A stretch of DNA of 48,052 nucleotides, from contig JAZRGT010000053.1 in NCBI GenBank assembly GCA_045644325.1, forward strand, positions 1 through 48,052, given 5' to 3'. The first letter of the stretch is position 1. Every line of letters begins with the position of its first letter. The translations under genes and the position numbers were made by a program. The stretch is from CAG-390 sp045644325. GTDB lineage: Bacteria > Bacillota > Clostridia > Oscillospirales > CAG-272. Of this stretch, positions 1 to 9,400 are shown piece after piece. Below the pieces are notes generated by a model. It had not been told where the DNA came from, ran no database searches, and saw only the letters and a program-made list of their open reading frames with translations.

Positions 1-186
1 GATGTCTGCTGCAAGGTAGTACTTTGCAGTAGGCTCAGTTGCGTCGGCAGCGGTGGAAACCATTGCCAGGAATTCGTCTGCGGTGTTGATCGCAGTTCCT
101 TCGGGAGCAGCGTTTGCGGGAATTGCAAATGCGCAAGCCGAAAGAAGCATCATAACGCAGAGAACGATGGAGAGTGTCTTTCTCAT
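1..186 (-). CDS. Secreted protein, N-terminal part only (runs off the left edge)
   Basis: Sixty-two codons read leftward from ATG at 186 without a stop and leave the window. The start carries a Sec-type signal peptide: a short basic N-terminus (MRKTLS), a hydrophobic core and a cleavage-like end near ANA-AP at residue 27 or so. The mature start (INTADEFLAMVSTA ... YYLAADI) has the style of large clostridial surface proteins, in which a residue pattern ending in a Y-x-L-A-x-D strand begins a beta-helix or adhesin-like domain; that assignment is inference. A GAGG ribosome binding site lies 8 nt before ATG, and a consensus promoter (237-265) faces it. The function cannot be read from this fragment. 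Confidence 0.8.
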   Translation of the reverse strand, partial: MRKTLSIVLCVMMLLSACAFAIPANAAPEGTAINTADEFLAMVSTAADATEPTAKYYLAADI

Positions 187-236
187 TGTGTTTACCTCTT
201 TCTTTTTTATACCGTTGTCTCGGTATTAGTTATTAT

Positions 237-265
237 ATTATATAATATTTTGGTAGAAAAGTCAA
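237..265 (-). promoter_or_regulatory. Sigma-A promoter for the secreted protein at 1-186
   Basis: On the minus strand, TTGACT (265-260) and TATAAT (242-237) are separated by 17 nt. The start codon lies about 50 nt downstream. A small inverted repeat (TACCG...CGGTA) sits in the leader. Confidence 0.85.
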
Positions 266-382
266 TAGAAATCCACCTTCAAATCGCACAAATCTTATTA
301 CATTTTGCTTTTTTGTTGGTTTTATACAAAAATGCGAAGCCATGTTTTGTAAGTGATCACGAAAGTTTGTTAAAAACGCCAA

Positions 383-416
383 CCGCCCGAAAAGCCTTGT
401 TCGGCTTTTCGGGCGG
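383..416 (-). terminator. Intrinsic terminator of the dgt-DHH-DHH-surE operon
   Basis: A perfect 14-bp stem (403-416 with 383-396) with a 6-nt loop follows the surE stop codon by 16 nt and is followed on the minus strand by a short T run (GCGTTTTTA). The T run is on the minus-strand side only, which fits termination of surE. Confidence 0.85.
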
Positions 417-432
417 AAGATATTTGATTCAA

Positions 433-1146
433 TTATTTGAGCATTTCGAGCACCTTATAGTCGGTTCTCGACCAGGTGATAGGTGTCACGGAGATATATC
501 CCTGATTGATAGCATCGAGGTCGATCTCCTTATTTCCCGTCAGCTCAAAGCAAACGTAAGCCTCGGGCTGATAGGTGCCGTCGCCCTGCGGGATGTATCT
601 GTCGGAGAAGCGGACTCCGCCCAGACGGGTGATCTCAATTCCGCGAACCTCCTTCGAGGGGAAATTCACGTTATATGTCTTGCAGACGTCGAAAAGGTGG
701 TTTTCAATAAAATAATTATATACCTTATCAAAATTCGCAACGGCATTCGCAAGTGACTTCTTGCTTGCAGAAACCGCAACGCCTCTGATTCCGTGCATCG
801 CCGCCTCGGTAACCGCACCCGCGGTACCCGAATAATTGACGTCGTGACCGAGATTCTGACCCTTATTCACGCCCGAAAGAACGAGATCGAACTTCATTCC
901 GAAGCCGAGCACCGCAAATCGCACGCAATCGGCGGGTGTGGAATAGACCGCATAAGCCTCGGTAGCCCCGGGATAATCGACCTTTTCCACTCGGAAGGGA
1001 TGGCGAAGCTCAACGCTCACGCTCTTTCCGCTCTGCTCCACGTTCGGAGCAAAAACGTAGACCTCACCGTATTTGCTCGCCCAATCAACGAGCGCACGTA
1101 TGCCCTCGGATTCGATTCCGTCATCATTTGTAATCAGTATTTTCAT
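433..1146 (-). CDS. surE: 5'/3'-nucleotidase SurE
   Basis: This 237-residue protein is a survival protein E family nucleotidase, a metal-dependent phosphatase that removes phosphate from nucleoside monophosphates in the cytoplasm. The metal site motif ITNDDGIESEG is at the N-terminus, followed by the family motifs PNVEQSGKSVSV, SGVNKGQNLGHDVNYSGTAG and a C-terminal V-T-P-I-T strand. Length is normal for SurE. An upstream in-frame TTG at 1152 is possible, but ATG at 1146 has GAGG at 7 nt spacing and is preferred. The start codon overlaps the stop of the upstream DHH gene (ATGA), so translation is probably coupled. The neighbours (a dNTP hydrolase and two DHH phosphoesterases) give the operon a nucleotide-turnover theme. 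Confidence 0.95.
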   Translation of the reverse strand: MKILITNDDGIESEGIRALVDWASKYGEVYVFAPNVEQSGKSVSVELRHPFRVEKVDYPGATEAYAVYSTPADCVRFAVLGFGMKFDLVLSGVNKGQNLGHDVNYSGTAGAVTEAAMHGIRGVAVSASKKSLANAVANFDKVYNYFIENHLFDVCKTYNVNFPSKEVRGIEITRLGGVRFSDRYIPQGDGTYQPEAYVCFELTGNKEIDLDAINQGYISVTPITWSRTDYKVLEMLK

Positions 1147-2123
1147 ATCCAACCCTCGTTAGTTTCCTTATAATTTTTAAGCATTTCGTCAGCCTCGGAG
1201 AGAAGCTTCTTTATCTCGCTCTTTTTATGAAGAGTCGCACCGCTTGCGCAATCGTGACCGCCGCCGCGGTATTTTTCGGCAAGCTTGTTGATCGGCAAAA
1301 ATCTCGAGCGCAGGCGCACACGGATCGTGCCGTCGGCATTGTCGATAAAGGCAAGCCATATAAGGCTTCCGCGGATCGAATCGAGATAGGAAACGCTCGC
1401 GCTTGCACGCTCCGAAGTCAACGCAAACTTCTCCTGCATCTTCTCCGTGACGTGAATATAAGCCACGCCGTTTTCGGTTATCTTCATTTTATTATATACG
1501 TGCGATTTGAACTTGAGCTGATCAAAGTCGTCGATATAAAGATTTGCGTAAAGGCGGTCGGTGTCGATACCCGCCTCGAGCATAAGACCCGCCGCGCGCA
1601 TCGTATCTCCCGAAACACTGCGGAAACGGAATCTGCCCGAATCGGTGACCATTCCCGTGTATATAAAGGTCGCCGCTTCCTTCGTGAGCTTCAGCTCGTC
1701 GCGAAATTCGCCGTAAAAACGTGCCAGCATTTCGCAAGTCGACGAGCTATGCTCCTCGACCCAGCGCATATTTCCGTAATCGTCAACGGGAATGTGGTGG
1801 TCGATCTTGATGATCTCGCGGCAGAGCTTGAATTTCTGATTTGAAATTCTGTCCTGCGTTGCCGTGTCAAGCACGATAGCAAGCGCATCGGCATAGACCG
1901 ACTCATCAATCTCGCCCGCGGCATCGTTAAGAAACGCAAGATAATCGCATTTCTGCCAATCGGCAATGTAAATCTCCTTTTCGGGGAAGCTTGCGCGGAT
2001 AAGCTCGCGAAGACCGTTCGTCGATCCGACACAGTCGCCGTCGGGACGGATGTGGCGGAAAAGGATTATTTTATTGTATTCCTTGATCTTGTCGAGGACT
2101 GTCGTCATAATTTCTCTGTTCAT
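1143..2123 (-). CDS. DHH family phosphoesterase (NrnA-like), downstream copy
   Basis: This 326-residue protein belongs to the DHH/DHHA1 superfamily, whose NrnA-type members degrade very short RNAs (nanoRNA) or dephosphorylate pAp. Visible motifs are RPDGDCVGS (motif I), LDTATQD (II), the eponymous DHH in IKIDHHIPVDD (III), MVTDSGRFRF (IV), and the DHHA1 glycine motif RGGGHDCASGAT near the C-terminus. It overlaps the preceding DHH gene by ATGA and has GGAGG 8 nt before ATG. The two adjacent copies align along their whole length and arose by tandem duplication. The substrate (nanoRNA, pAp or a cyclic-dinucleotide product) cannot be decided from the sequence. Confidence 0.9.
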   Translation of the reverse strand: MNREIMTTVLDKIKEYNKIILFRHIRPDGDCVGSTNGLRELIRASFPEKEIYIADWQKCDYLAFLNDAAGEIDESVYADALAIVLDTATQDRISNQKFKLCREIIKIDHHIPVDDYGNMRWVEEHSSSTCEMLARFYGEFRDELKLTKEAATFIYTGMVTDSGRFRFRSVSGDTMRAAGLMLEAGIDTDRLYANLYIDDFDQLKFKSHVYNKMKITENGVAYIHVTEKMQEKFALTSERASASVSYLDSIRGSLIWLAFIDNADGTIRVRLRSRFLPINKLAEKYRGGGHDCASGATLHKKSEIKKLLSEADEMLKNYKETNEGWI

Positions 2124-3061
2124 TCTCCTACCTCCGACATTTTATCGAGATCGGCAAGCATTCGCATTGCCTCTTCCCTATCGGCAACGGTCGCGCCGCT
2201 TGCCTTCTTGTGACCTCCGCCGCCGTACTTGACTGCGATGGGATTGATATTATATTTGCTTGAACGGATCTCGCAGAGGACACCGTCCTCGGTCTCGGTG
2301 AAGTTCACCCAGATATCAATTCCGCGGATCTCAGCCATAGTTCCGACCATTCCGCGCGAGATAGCGAAAGTATCCGCACCCGTCGCCTTTGCCTCTTCGA
2401 GGGTGGTGTAAATATACGCGACCTTGTGCTCGGTGAACTTGATCTTCAAAACGAATTCAGCCTTGAGTCTGATGTGGGCAAAATCGTCGGCGTAAAGATT
2501 GCGATAGATATCGTTTGTGTCGAATTCCTGCTCAAACAGATACGCGGCTATGCGGAAGGTCTGTGCAGAGGTCGAATCGTAACGGAATCTGCCCGAATCG
2601 GTGATCATTCCGGTGTAGAGCGACTTTGCCGCAAGGGGAGTCAGACGGAGTCCGCACTCCTTCGCAAACGCCGCAACGAGTCCGGCACAGCTTTCAAAAG
2701 ATGTGTCAGTCAGCTCAACGTCCGCGATCTTCTCGCAGAAAATATGGTGATCCATTCGGACGGTACGCGCCGCAAGGGTGTAACGCTCGTCGCTGATCAG
2801 CGACTTTGCGGAAGTATCAAGAATGATCGCAAGCGCACCCTCGTAAACCGAATCCTCGATCTCGTCCATCTTCGAACGTGCCATAAAAGAGTATCTCTTC
2901 GCGTGGTCTCCGACGGTGTATATCTTTTTCTCGGGAAAGTTCGCCTCAAGGATCAGACGCAGTCCGATCTGGCTTCCAAGCGCATCGCCGTCGGGATTCG
3001 AGTGGCGGTGGATGATAATTTTATCGTATTGCAGGATCTCCTGCAGAATTTCTCTGTACAT
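2120..3061 (-). CDS. DHH family phosphoesterase (NrnA-like), upstream copy
   Basis: The protein has about 313 residues with the full DHH set: NPDGDALGS, LDTSAKS, RMDHHI, MITDSGRFRY and the DHHA1 motif YGGGGHKKASGAT. It is the paralogue of the next gene. Two starts are possible: ATG at 3061, which shares one base with the dgt stop (TGATG), or TTG at 3064; a GAGG lies 12 and 9 nt before them respectively, so TTG cannot be excluded. Both catalytic DHH signatures are intact, so neither copy is a pseudogene. The duplication suggests two different substrates or oligomer partners (inference). Confidence 0.9.
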   Translation of the reverse strand: MYREILQEILQYDKIIIHRHSNPDGDALGSQIGLRLILEANFPEKKIYTVGDHAKRYSFMARSKMDEIEDSVYEGALAIILDTSAKSLISDERYTLAARTVRMDHHIFCEKIADVELTDTSFESCAGLVAAFAKECGLRLTPLAAKSLYTGMITDSGRFRYDSTSAQTFRIAAYLFEQEFDTNDIYRNLYADDFAHIRLKAEFVLKIKFTEHKVAYIYTTLEEAKATGADTFAISRGMVGTMAEIRGIDIWVNFTETEDGVLCEIRSSKYNINPIAVKYGGGGHKKASGATVADREEAMRMLADLDKMSEVGE

Positions 3062-4260
3062 CAATCAAAATATCCTCTATATTCTACTTTATAATTGCTT
3101 TCGGGGAAAAGATGCTTATGAAGCTCGATGAAGTAATTATCTGTCATTCCCGCGATGTAGTCGACAACGATCTGATCGGGATCGCTGTCCTCATACGGAT
3201 GCCTTCTTTTATAGAAGGACTTGTTTATATAGTCGATGTGATGGACGAAGATCGGTGAGGTGCGGTCACCCGCGATCAAATCATCACGCAAACGTCGGTA
3301 AAGCTCGCGCATCATCGGCTTTGCGGTAATATCAAGCTTTGCGCGGGTAGCGGCGCTCTCATAGATCAAGCTGTAATTATCGCGTTTTGATGCTTTTAGT
3401 GCCTTAAAATGCTTCGAATCGAGCTTGATGTAGGGCTTGCCGTAGCTATTTTCGATAATATTGACAACAAGATTGTTGATGATCTCGGCATTTATCGACC
3501 CGATATCGTGGTTTTCAAATGCATCCTCCGACACAACTTTAGCGCGGGCGGCATCCTGACGGTCCTTGCCGAGGTATGCGATAATGTCAGCAAGACGGAC
3601 GACACAGCCTTCGAGAGTGGAGGGCAGCTGTGACGCGGCAAATTTTCGATCGGTATAGCAACGCTCGATTATCCAATCGAATTCCTCAAAGCTTTGAAGC
3701 TTGGAAGGGACGTACTCCTCAAGCTCCATTTCTCCGTCGTGAAATGCGATGCCCGAGAGTGTCTGAAGACTGATATTCAGCGGGAATTGCTCGTCGAGCA
3801 CGCGAACTGAATGAATATTATGCATAAAATGCCTACCGGTATAAGCATAATAAAGCCCATCAAGATAGCTCTCGCCCGTGTGCCCGAATGGCGGATGCCC
3901 CATATCGTGACCGAGCGCAATCGCTTCGATCAAATCGAGATTGAGATTCAGCGCGCCTCCGATCGTTCGCGCTATACGCGAAACAAGCTGAACGTGCAGG
4001 CTACGGCGAGTGATATCATCATTTTTGATCAGCGAAAACACCTGAGTTTTGTCGGTATATCTATTGTAATACGGGCAATGTAATATTTTGTCGATATCGT
4101 GTACGAAGGGCGGTCGCCATACGCTTCCCGTGTCCTTCGCGAGGCTCGATCTGCGAATGATCGCTGAGCTTTCAAACCCCATACGCTCAAAGCTGCCTGT
4201 TCTCTTCTCCGCTTCCATTCGGCGGGTCAGAGAATCTGACAGTGTTTCATATTTCAACAT
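3061..4260 (-). CDS. dgt: dGTPase-like HD domain dNTP triphosphohydrolase
   Basis: This 399-residue HD-superfamily protein matches the deoxyguanosinetriphosphate triphosphohydrolase-like family, which hydrolyses dNTPs to deoxynucleosides and triphosphate. The N-terminal SLAKDTGSVWRPPFVHDIDK and RYTDKTQVFS segments are typical; the HD site is formed by H in RRSLHVQLVSRIA, GHDMGHPPFGHTGE and D in VRLADIIAYLGKD. It is the first gene of the operon, with a TTGACA-17-TATACT promoter about 60 nt upstream. Its ribosome binding site (GGTGA) is weak. Downstream partners SurE and the DHH proteins could process the released nucleosides and nucleotides, which is inferred only from co-transcription. Confidence 0.92.
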   Translation of the reverse strand: MLKYETLSDSLTRRMEAEKRTGSFERMGFESSAIIRRSSLAKDTGSVWRPPFVHDIDKILHCPYYNRYTDKTQVFSLIKNDDITRRSLHVQLVSRIARTIGGALNLNLDLIEAIALGHDMGHPPFGHTGESYLDGLYYAYTGRHFMHNIHSVRVLDEQFPLNISLQTLSGIAFHDGEMELEEYVPSKLQSFEEFDWIIERCYTDRKFAASQLPSTLEGCVVRLADIIAYLGKDRQDAARAKVVSEDAFENHDIGSINAEIINNLVVNIIENSYGKPYIKLDSKHFKALKASKRDNYSLIYESAATRAKLDITAKPMMRELYRRLRDDLIAGDRTSPIFVHHIDYINKSFYKRRHPYEDSDPDQIVVDYIAGMTDNYFIELHKHLFPESNYKVEYRGYFD

Positions 4261-4317
4261 ATTTCACCAATTTATGACAGTAATATTCCGCGCCGTAAAT
4301 ATGCGCGGACATATTTT

Positions 4318-4346
4318 AGTATATCATATTTTTGCTTGAATGTCAA
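4318..4346 (-). promoter_or_regulatory. Sigma-A promoter of the dgt operon
   Basis: TTGACA (4346-4341) and TATACT (4323-4318) on the minus strand have 17 nt between them. The leader contains a 6-bp GC-rich hairpin (CCGCGC/GCGCGG, 4289-4309). Confidence 0.85.
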
Positions 4347-4373
4347 TCGCAAAAAATAAATTTACAAAAAAGT

Positions 4374-4400
4374 CCCCCGCCGCCCTCAGGGCGACGGGGG
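4374..4400 (-). terminator. Intrinsic terminator of the CxxC-repeat operon
   Basis: A 12-bp GC-rich stem with one mismatch (CCCCCGCCGCCC with GGGCGACGGGGG) begins 17 nt after the end of the gene at 4417 and is followed on the minus strand by ACTTTTTTG. It separates this operon from dgt. Confidence 0.85.
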
Positions 4401-4416
4401 TTGAAAGGAAGATCGA

Positions 4417-6408
4417 TTAGTCTCTCTTTTTCAAAATTATTGCACTGCCGAGGATCGCAATGAATGCTACGCCAACAGAAACCGCAGACTTACAACCGTC
4501 TTCCTTCTTAGGCTCGGTTGTGTCATCGGGTTTAGTTGTAACAGCGGGGGTCTCGGTAGTTTCGGGAGAAGTCGTTACTTCAGGCTCTCCTGTGGTTTCC
4601 GTGGGCTCAGTAGTAACTACGGGAGCCTCGGTAGTTTCGGGAGGAGTAGTGGTAACGGGAGGAGCTACTGTTGTTTCCTCTACTTTTACGGGAATAGTGT
4701 CAGAATCGGTAAAACCGCAAATATTACACTTGCGCTCTCTGAGACCTTCAGCAGAGGTAGTAGGTTCCTTCACGGTTGTCCAAGGACCAAAGACGTGGTC
4801 GCCGGGAGTTCTCTGAACGTTGCAATCATTGCATGTTGCATCACAGTTATTATCATACTTGTGGCTTGCAAAATCCTTCTTCTCAGAACAGCCGGAACAT
4901 GCGATCCAATGACCGGTCGAATCTCCGGTAAGGCCGGAGCCCCAATGATGAGTGTGACCGATAGCGGGCTTAAGAACAGTGTTACATACTGTACAGATCT
5001 GAGCGGTGGTCTCGGTAGGTTCGTGACCGGGAGTATGAGGGGGAGCGTCGATCGACTGAGTAACTCTGCTGATCTCAGCCTTACATACGGAACAGTAAAC
5101 GACAGAATCGTAAGAACCTACGGTTCCGCAGTTTGCGGGCTCCTTGCGATTCTCTTCAACTGCCTTTGAAGGAATGTGAGCAAGCTTATCAACCTGAACA
5201 ACTTCGGATGAAATGCGAGTGCCACAAGTAGCACACTTAACTACGCTAAGGTAGCTTCCGCTCTTGGTGCAGGTTGCTTCAACAACATTCTCCTTAACGG
5301 GAGCAGACTTGATATGATCTACAAGATCAAGCGCGGTAACCTTTTTATCAAGCTCTACGCCGCACAGGCTACACTTGGAGATCTCGGTGATCGAACCCTT
5401 CTTTGTGCAAGTGGATTCAACGTAATTTACTTCGGGAATACCGGCTACGTGTGTACCCTTTGTTCCGGTCTCAGTCTTACGGCTGATCTCCTTAGAGCAA
5501 ACAGTACAGTAAACGACCATGTCATAAGAGGAGGCGGTCTTACAGTCACCTGCCTTTTCGTTTTCCTTCTTAGCTGCGCCGGGTGTATGATTATCGTTAA
5601 TCGGAACGACAACTGTTGTTTTCGAAATTATTGTGTTACAAACGGTACATCTGATCACGGAATCGTACTTACCTACTGAAATGCAGGATGCAGCAACTTC
5701 ATTCTCCTTAAGTTCGCCGCTTTCTTTGTGTCCGAGCTTCGGAACTGTGATCTTGTCTCTTGTAATCTCTGCGTTACAAATGGTACACTTTACTACGGAA
5801 TCATAGCTGCCATCAATAGTGCACGTGGGAGCCACTTCGTTTTCCTTGGTTGCTGCGCCACCCTTACAGGTGTGGGGAGCTCCGCTTGTGACGGTTACAG
5901 TTGCGGAAGCATTCTTAATTTCAAAATTATAATTCGGAACAGAGTCCTTAGTGATAACGATGTCACCGCTGTCGGTGGTAATAGAAATTTCAGTCTTTCC
6001 TGCAGGAGCATTTTCATTTACGGAAAATTTCAATGACACGAATTCGCCTGTCTGGGAATAAACTGTGGGATTAGGGGAGAAGAATGCGCTGATTCCGCCG
6101 AGGGAAACGATTACTTCGCCCTTTCTGGGGTTATTAATATCGAGTGTTGCACCCGTGAATGCGGTTGTGTCTTTCGAGCCGCTAACATAGGTCAATACCG
6201 ATGAATCATACTTAACCACTGCTTTAACAAAGCAAACACCGGTATTTTCGGTAACCTTTACTAAAACTGTAAATTCGGTATTTGCAGATACAGTGGAGGC
6301 CGAAGCCCCCACTGTATATGTCAGTTTATTGGTTGATTCAGCAGATATTGACAACGCCAGACTAGCTACGAGACACAAGGCAAAGAGTATAGTAAATATT
6401 CTTTTCAC
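4417..6408 (-). CDS. Exported cohesin-like protein with six CxxC repeats and C-terminal membrane anchor
   Basis: This 663-residue protein has a signal peptide (ending near SISAES), a cohesin-like beta-sandwich at about residues 28-172 (VKAVVKYDSSVL, VSLGGISAFF, GEFVSLKFSV), then six repeats of about 45 residues of the form E-N-x5-C-x3-G-x-Y-x5-C-x2-C ending in a His, a further degenerate set, a Thr/Pro/Glu-rich wall-spanning linker (about 590-635) and a single C-terminal membrane helix followed by KKRD. It starts with GTG, with AGGAG 7 nt upstream, and lies 43 nt after the larger CxxC-repeat gene, so both form one operon. The repeats have the cysteines and histidines of small zinc ribbons, but metal binding is inference. 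It is likely displayed at the cell surface; no enzymatic domain is visible. Confidence 0.85.
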   Translation of the reverse strand: MKRIFTILFALCLVASLALSISAESTNKLTYTVGASASTVSANTEFTVLVKVTENTGVCFVKAVVKYDSSVLTYVSGSKDTTAFTGATLDINNPRKGEVIVSLGGISAFFSPNPTVYSQTGEFVSLKFSVNENAPAGKTEISITTDSGDIVITKDSVPNYNFEIKNASATVTVTSGAPHTCKGGAATKENEVAPTCTIDGSYDSVVKCTICNAEITRDKITVPKLGHKESGELKENEVAASCISVGKYDSVIRCTVCNTIISKTTVVVPINDNHTPGAAKKENEKAGDCKTASSYDMVVYCTVCSKEISRKTETGTKGTHVAGIPEVNYVESTCTKKGSITEISKCSLCGVELDKKVTALDLVDHIKSAPVKENVVEATCTKSGSYLSVVKCATCGTRISSEVVQVDKLAHIPSKAVEENRKEPANCGTVGSYDSVVYCSVCKAEISRVTQSIDAPPHTPGHEPTETTAQICTVCNTVLKPAIGHTHHWGSGLTGDSTGHWIACSGCSEKKDFASHKYDNNCDATCNDCNVQRTPGDHVFGPWTTVKEPTTSAEGLRERKCNICGFTDSDTIPVKVEETTVAPPVTTTPPETTEAPVVTTEPTETTGEPEVTTSPETTETPAVTTKPDDTTEPKKEDGCKSAVSVGVAFIAILGSAIILKKRD

Positions 6409-6451
6409 TTGTTTCTCCTAATTCTAGTGTTGTTATTTGTAGATCAACTAA

Positions 6452-9400
6452 TTATTTGATGCCGAGGCCAGCGTACCAGTCTTCGGGAAGCTCAGCGTTG
6501 GGAGCTACGAGCTGCTCAACGGTGATAACACCGGTGTAAACAGCGTAGAGGATGCTGAGGTCCTGACCGTTAACCTTGCCGTCAAAGTTAGCATCAGCCT
6601 TTACGTCGTACTCATTGTTGTAAATGAGGTAGTAGAGCTCGTAAGCGTCTGCAAGAGTGATGCCTGCCTTACCGTCGAGATCGAGGAATGCAGCTACGTC
6701 AACGGGAGTGGACTCGTTGCTCTTGTTGTAAACTGCAGCAACGGGCTTGCCGTTTGCATTGATAACTTCGATAGCGATGGTCTTGGTGGAAACTTCGCCA
6801 AGGAGAACGTAGAGGTTGCCGTACATAGATACGAACATAGGATCGTTAGCGTACTCAGGATATACCTCAGTGATCTTCTTGCCGAGCATACCGCCGGTGG
6901 TAACCTCAGTAGAAGCAACCTCGAAGGTTACGTCTGCTGCTTCAACGGGAGATACAACCTTGAACTCGAGAGTTACAAGAGTCTGCTCGCCCTTGATAAG
7001 GGTATCGTTATCAGCGTTAGCAACGATGTGGAGAACACCGGACTCGAGGTAAGTACCATCGGTGAAGTTACCGGAGAAACCGGGAAGACCAGTAGCAACG
7101 TAGCCACCAGCAACCTCAGTTACTGCGAAGGTCTGGAATGCGCTATCAGCGGTGTTGAACTCGTAGCCAACATACTCGAAGATGTCAGCGTCGAAGATTA
7201 CGGGGAATCCGAGAGCCCAAACGTTAACGCCGTTTGCGGAATCGAGAGTTACGGTTACCTTAACGGTGGAACCGGGGATGTAGAGCTCAGCGTCGGTAGA
7301 GAGGTAAATCTCAAGACCGGTGCCCTTTACCTTACCCTTAACGGTGTCGGTGAGCTTGGTTGCACACTCAGGGCATGCATAGTAGTAGGAACCGTCGTGA
7401 GCGTAGTCAGCGATGGAACCAACGAGGGTCATCTTCTTGTTGTCCTTCTTGATTTCCTTGTGGTAGGTGTCAGCGTTTGCGGGGGTAGCACCGGAGATGC
7501 TGTAGTGACCGCACTCGAGACAGTACTTGTAGGTGTAACCATCAGCAGAACAAGTCATAGTGGACTTGGTTTCGGAGGACCAGGTGTGAGCTACGGTGAT
7601 GGTAGCCTCAGCCTCGGTCTTACCAGCCTTGAGACAGAGCTGGCAAACACGGTTGCCCTTAACGCCTTCGTTGTCACACTTGGTGGTGATAAGGTTGCCC
7701 TTGTCATTGATATGACCAGCGGATGCGCCAACATAGTTGGAGATGAACTCGTGTGCACAAGCCTCACAGTAGTTCTTGGTGAACATGGGCTTGGTGTGAT
7801 CCTTAGAGGTATCCTCTACACTCTCGGAGGTAATAGCGGTTGCCCACTCGGTAACCTTAGCGAGGGTAGGAATAGTGTGGTCGAACTTGTTAACTACTAC
7901 AGGGCAGGTAGAAGTGGTAACAGTTTCGCAAAGGAAGGTAACAGCGCCGTTCTTAGCGATGCTAACGGTAACGGGCTTGGAAACAACGAGGAGGTTGTCA
8001 ATGGTAACAGCCTTAGCAGACTTCTTGTATGCGCCGGACCAAGAACCGAAGTTGAGTCTTTCGATCTCGCCAGCGAACTCATAGAGAGCGTTTACTTCGA
8101 GAAGTACGCAATCCTTACAGTATCTAACCTCGAGAACACCGTTGGTGCCACAGGTAGCTGCAGTGCCTGCGTAAGCAGTCTGCCAGTTGTGGTCGTTAGC
8201 GTCGATAGGAGTTACAGGAGTCTTGCAATCGAAGTTGCTGTAGTAGGTGTGACAAGTCTGGCACTGATAGTACTTGGTGCCCTTGCAGTTCTTAACGAGA
8301 GTAAGGGTAGCATAGTTGCCGCAGGGGTTGATTACGAGAGAGCCGGTCTGCTGCTTGCCGTCGTAGTCGTAGTAGAACTGTACGCCGCAAACGCCGCAGA
8401 GGTAGGAGTCGCGAACACCTGCAGTGTTACAGGTTGCCTTCTTGCCTTCAACGAAGGTGCCGTTGGTGTGCTTAACAGTTGCCTTCATTACCTTGAACTG
8501 CTGAGAGCAGCCGCTGCACTGATAGAGGTCGTAGCCCTGTGCCTTGCAGGTAGAAGCAACAGAAGTGATAAAGGTGTAGGAATGGGTAGCCTCATTACGA
8601 GCCGCGGTAGAGGTCTGCTCAGCAACCTTCTTGGAAGAGTTGTACTTCCAGTAACGAACGATAAGTCCGTGGTACTCAAGAGCCTCATCAAGGGTTGCGA
8701 ACTCGAACTTGATCATAGTATCTCTGCTATCTACATAGTAGGGAGCAGTGTAACCGAGGTCCTTGTAGTCATCATAAGTGTTAAGATTACAAGCGGTACA
8801 GTAGAGGTAGGTTCTGCTGGTCCAAGAGAAGAGAGTAGCGGTAGCTTTAGCGCAGTTGTGAGAGGTGCGGTAGGTCTGGAAGCTGTGGTTGGAAGCGGGC
8901 TTATACTCAACCTTGGGGGAGAGGTAATCTACACAGCCGTTGCGGCATGCGGTGATTACGAGACCGGAGGTGGTGCAGCTTTCCTTGGACTCAAAGCCTT
9001 CTGCGCCGATGTTGTAGAGATCGTGCTCGTTCTTGTCGAGGGGGAAGAGCTCTACGCCGACAACCTTGTACTTGTTGCCGGAAGCGTCGTTATTGAGAGC
9101 GGTCTCAATAAGGGGACAGCCGGGACGGTTACATACAGTGTATCTACCACCCTGAACTGCACAGTTAGAAGCGATAATAACTTCATCCTCGGTGTGTCCG
9201 AGAGGATCGGTGATTACGGGCCACTGAGTACCACAAAGAGTACATGCATTGTAGGTAATACCGAAGGTTACACAAGTAGGAGCAACGGAAGTGGTGGGAA
9301 TTACATTAGGATGTGCTTCCTCAATAACAGCCTCCTTGCAAGTGGTACAAGTGTAGGTGATGGTGCAACCATATGCAGTGATGGAGTTTGCAGTAGTGGG

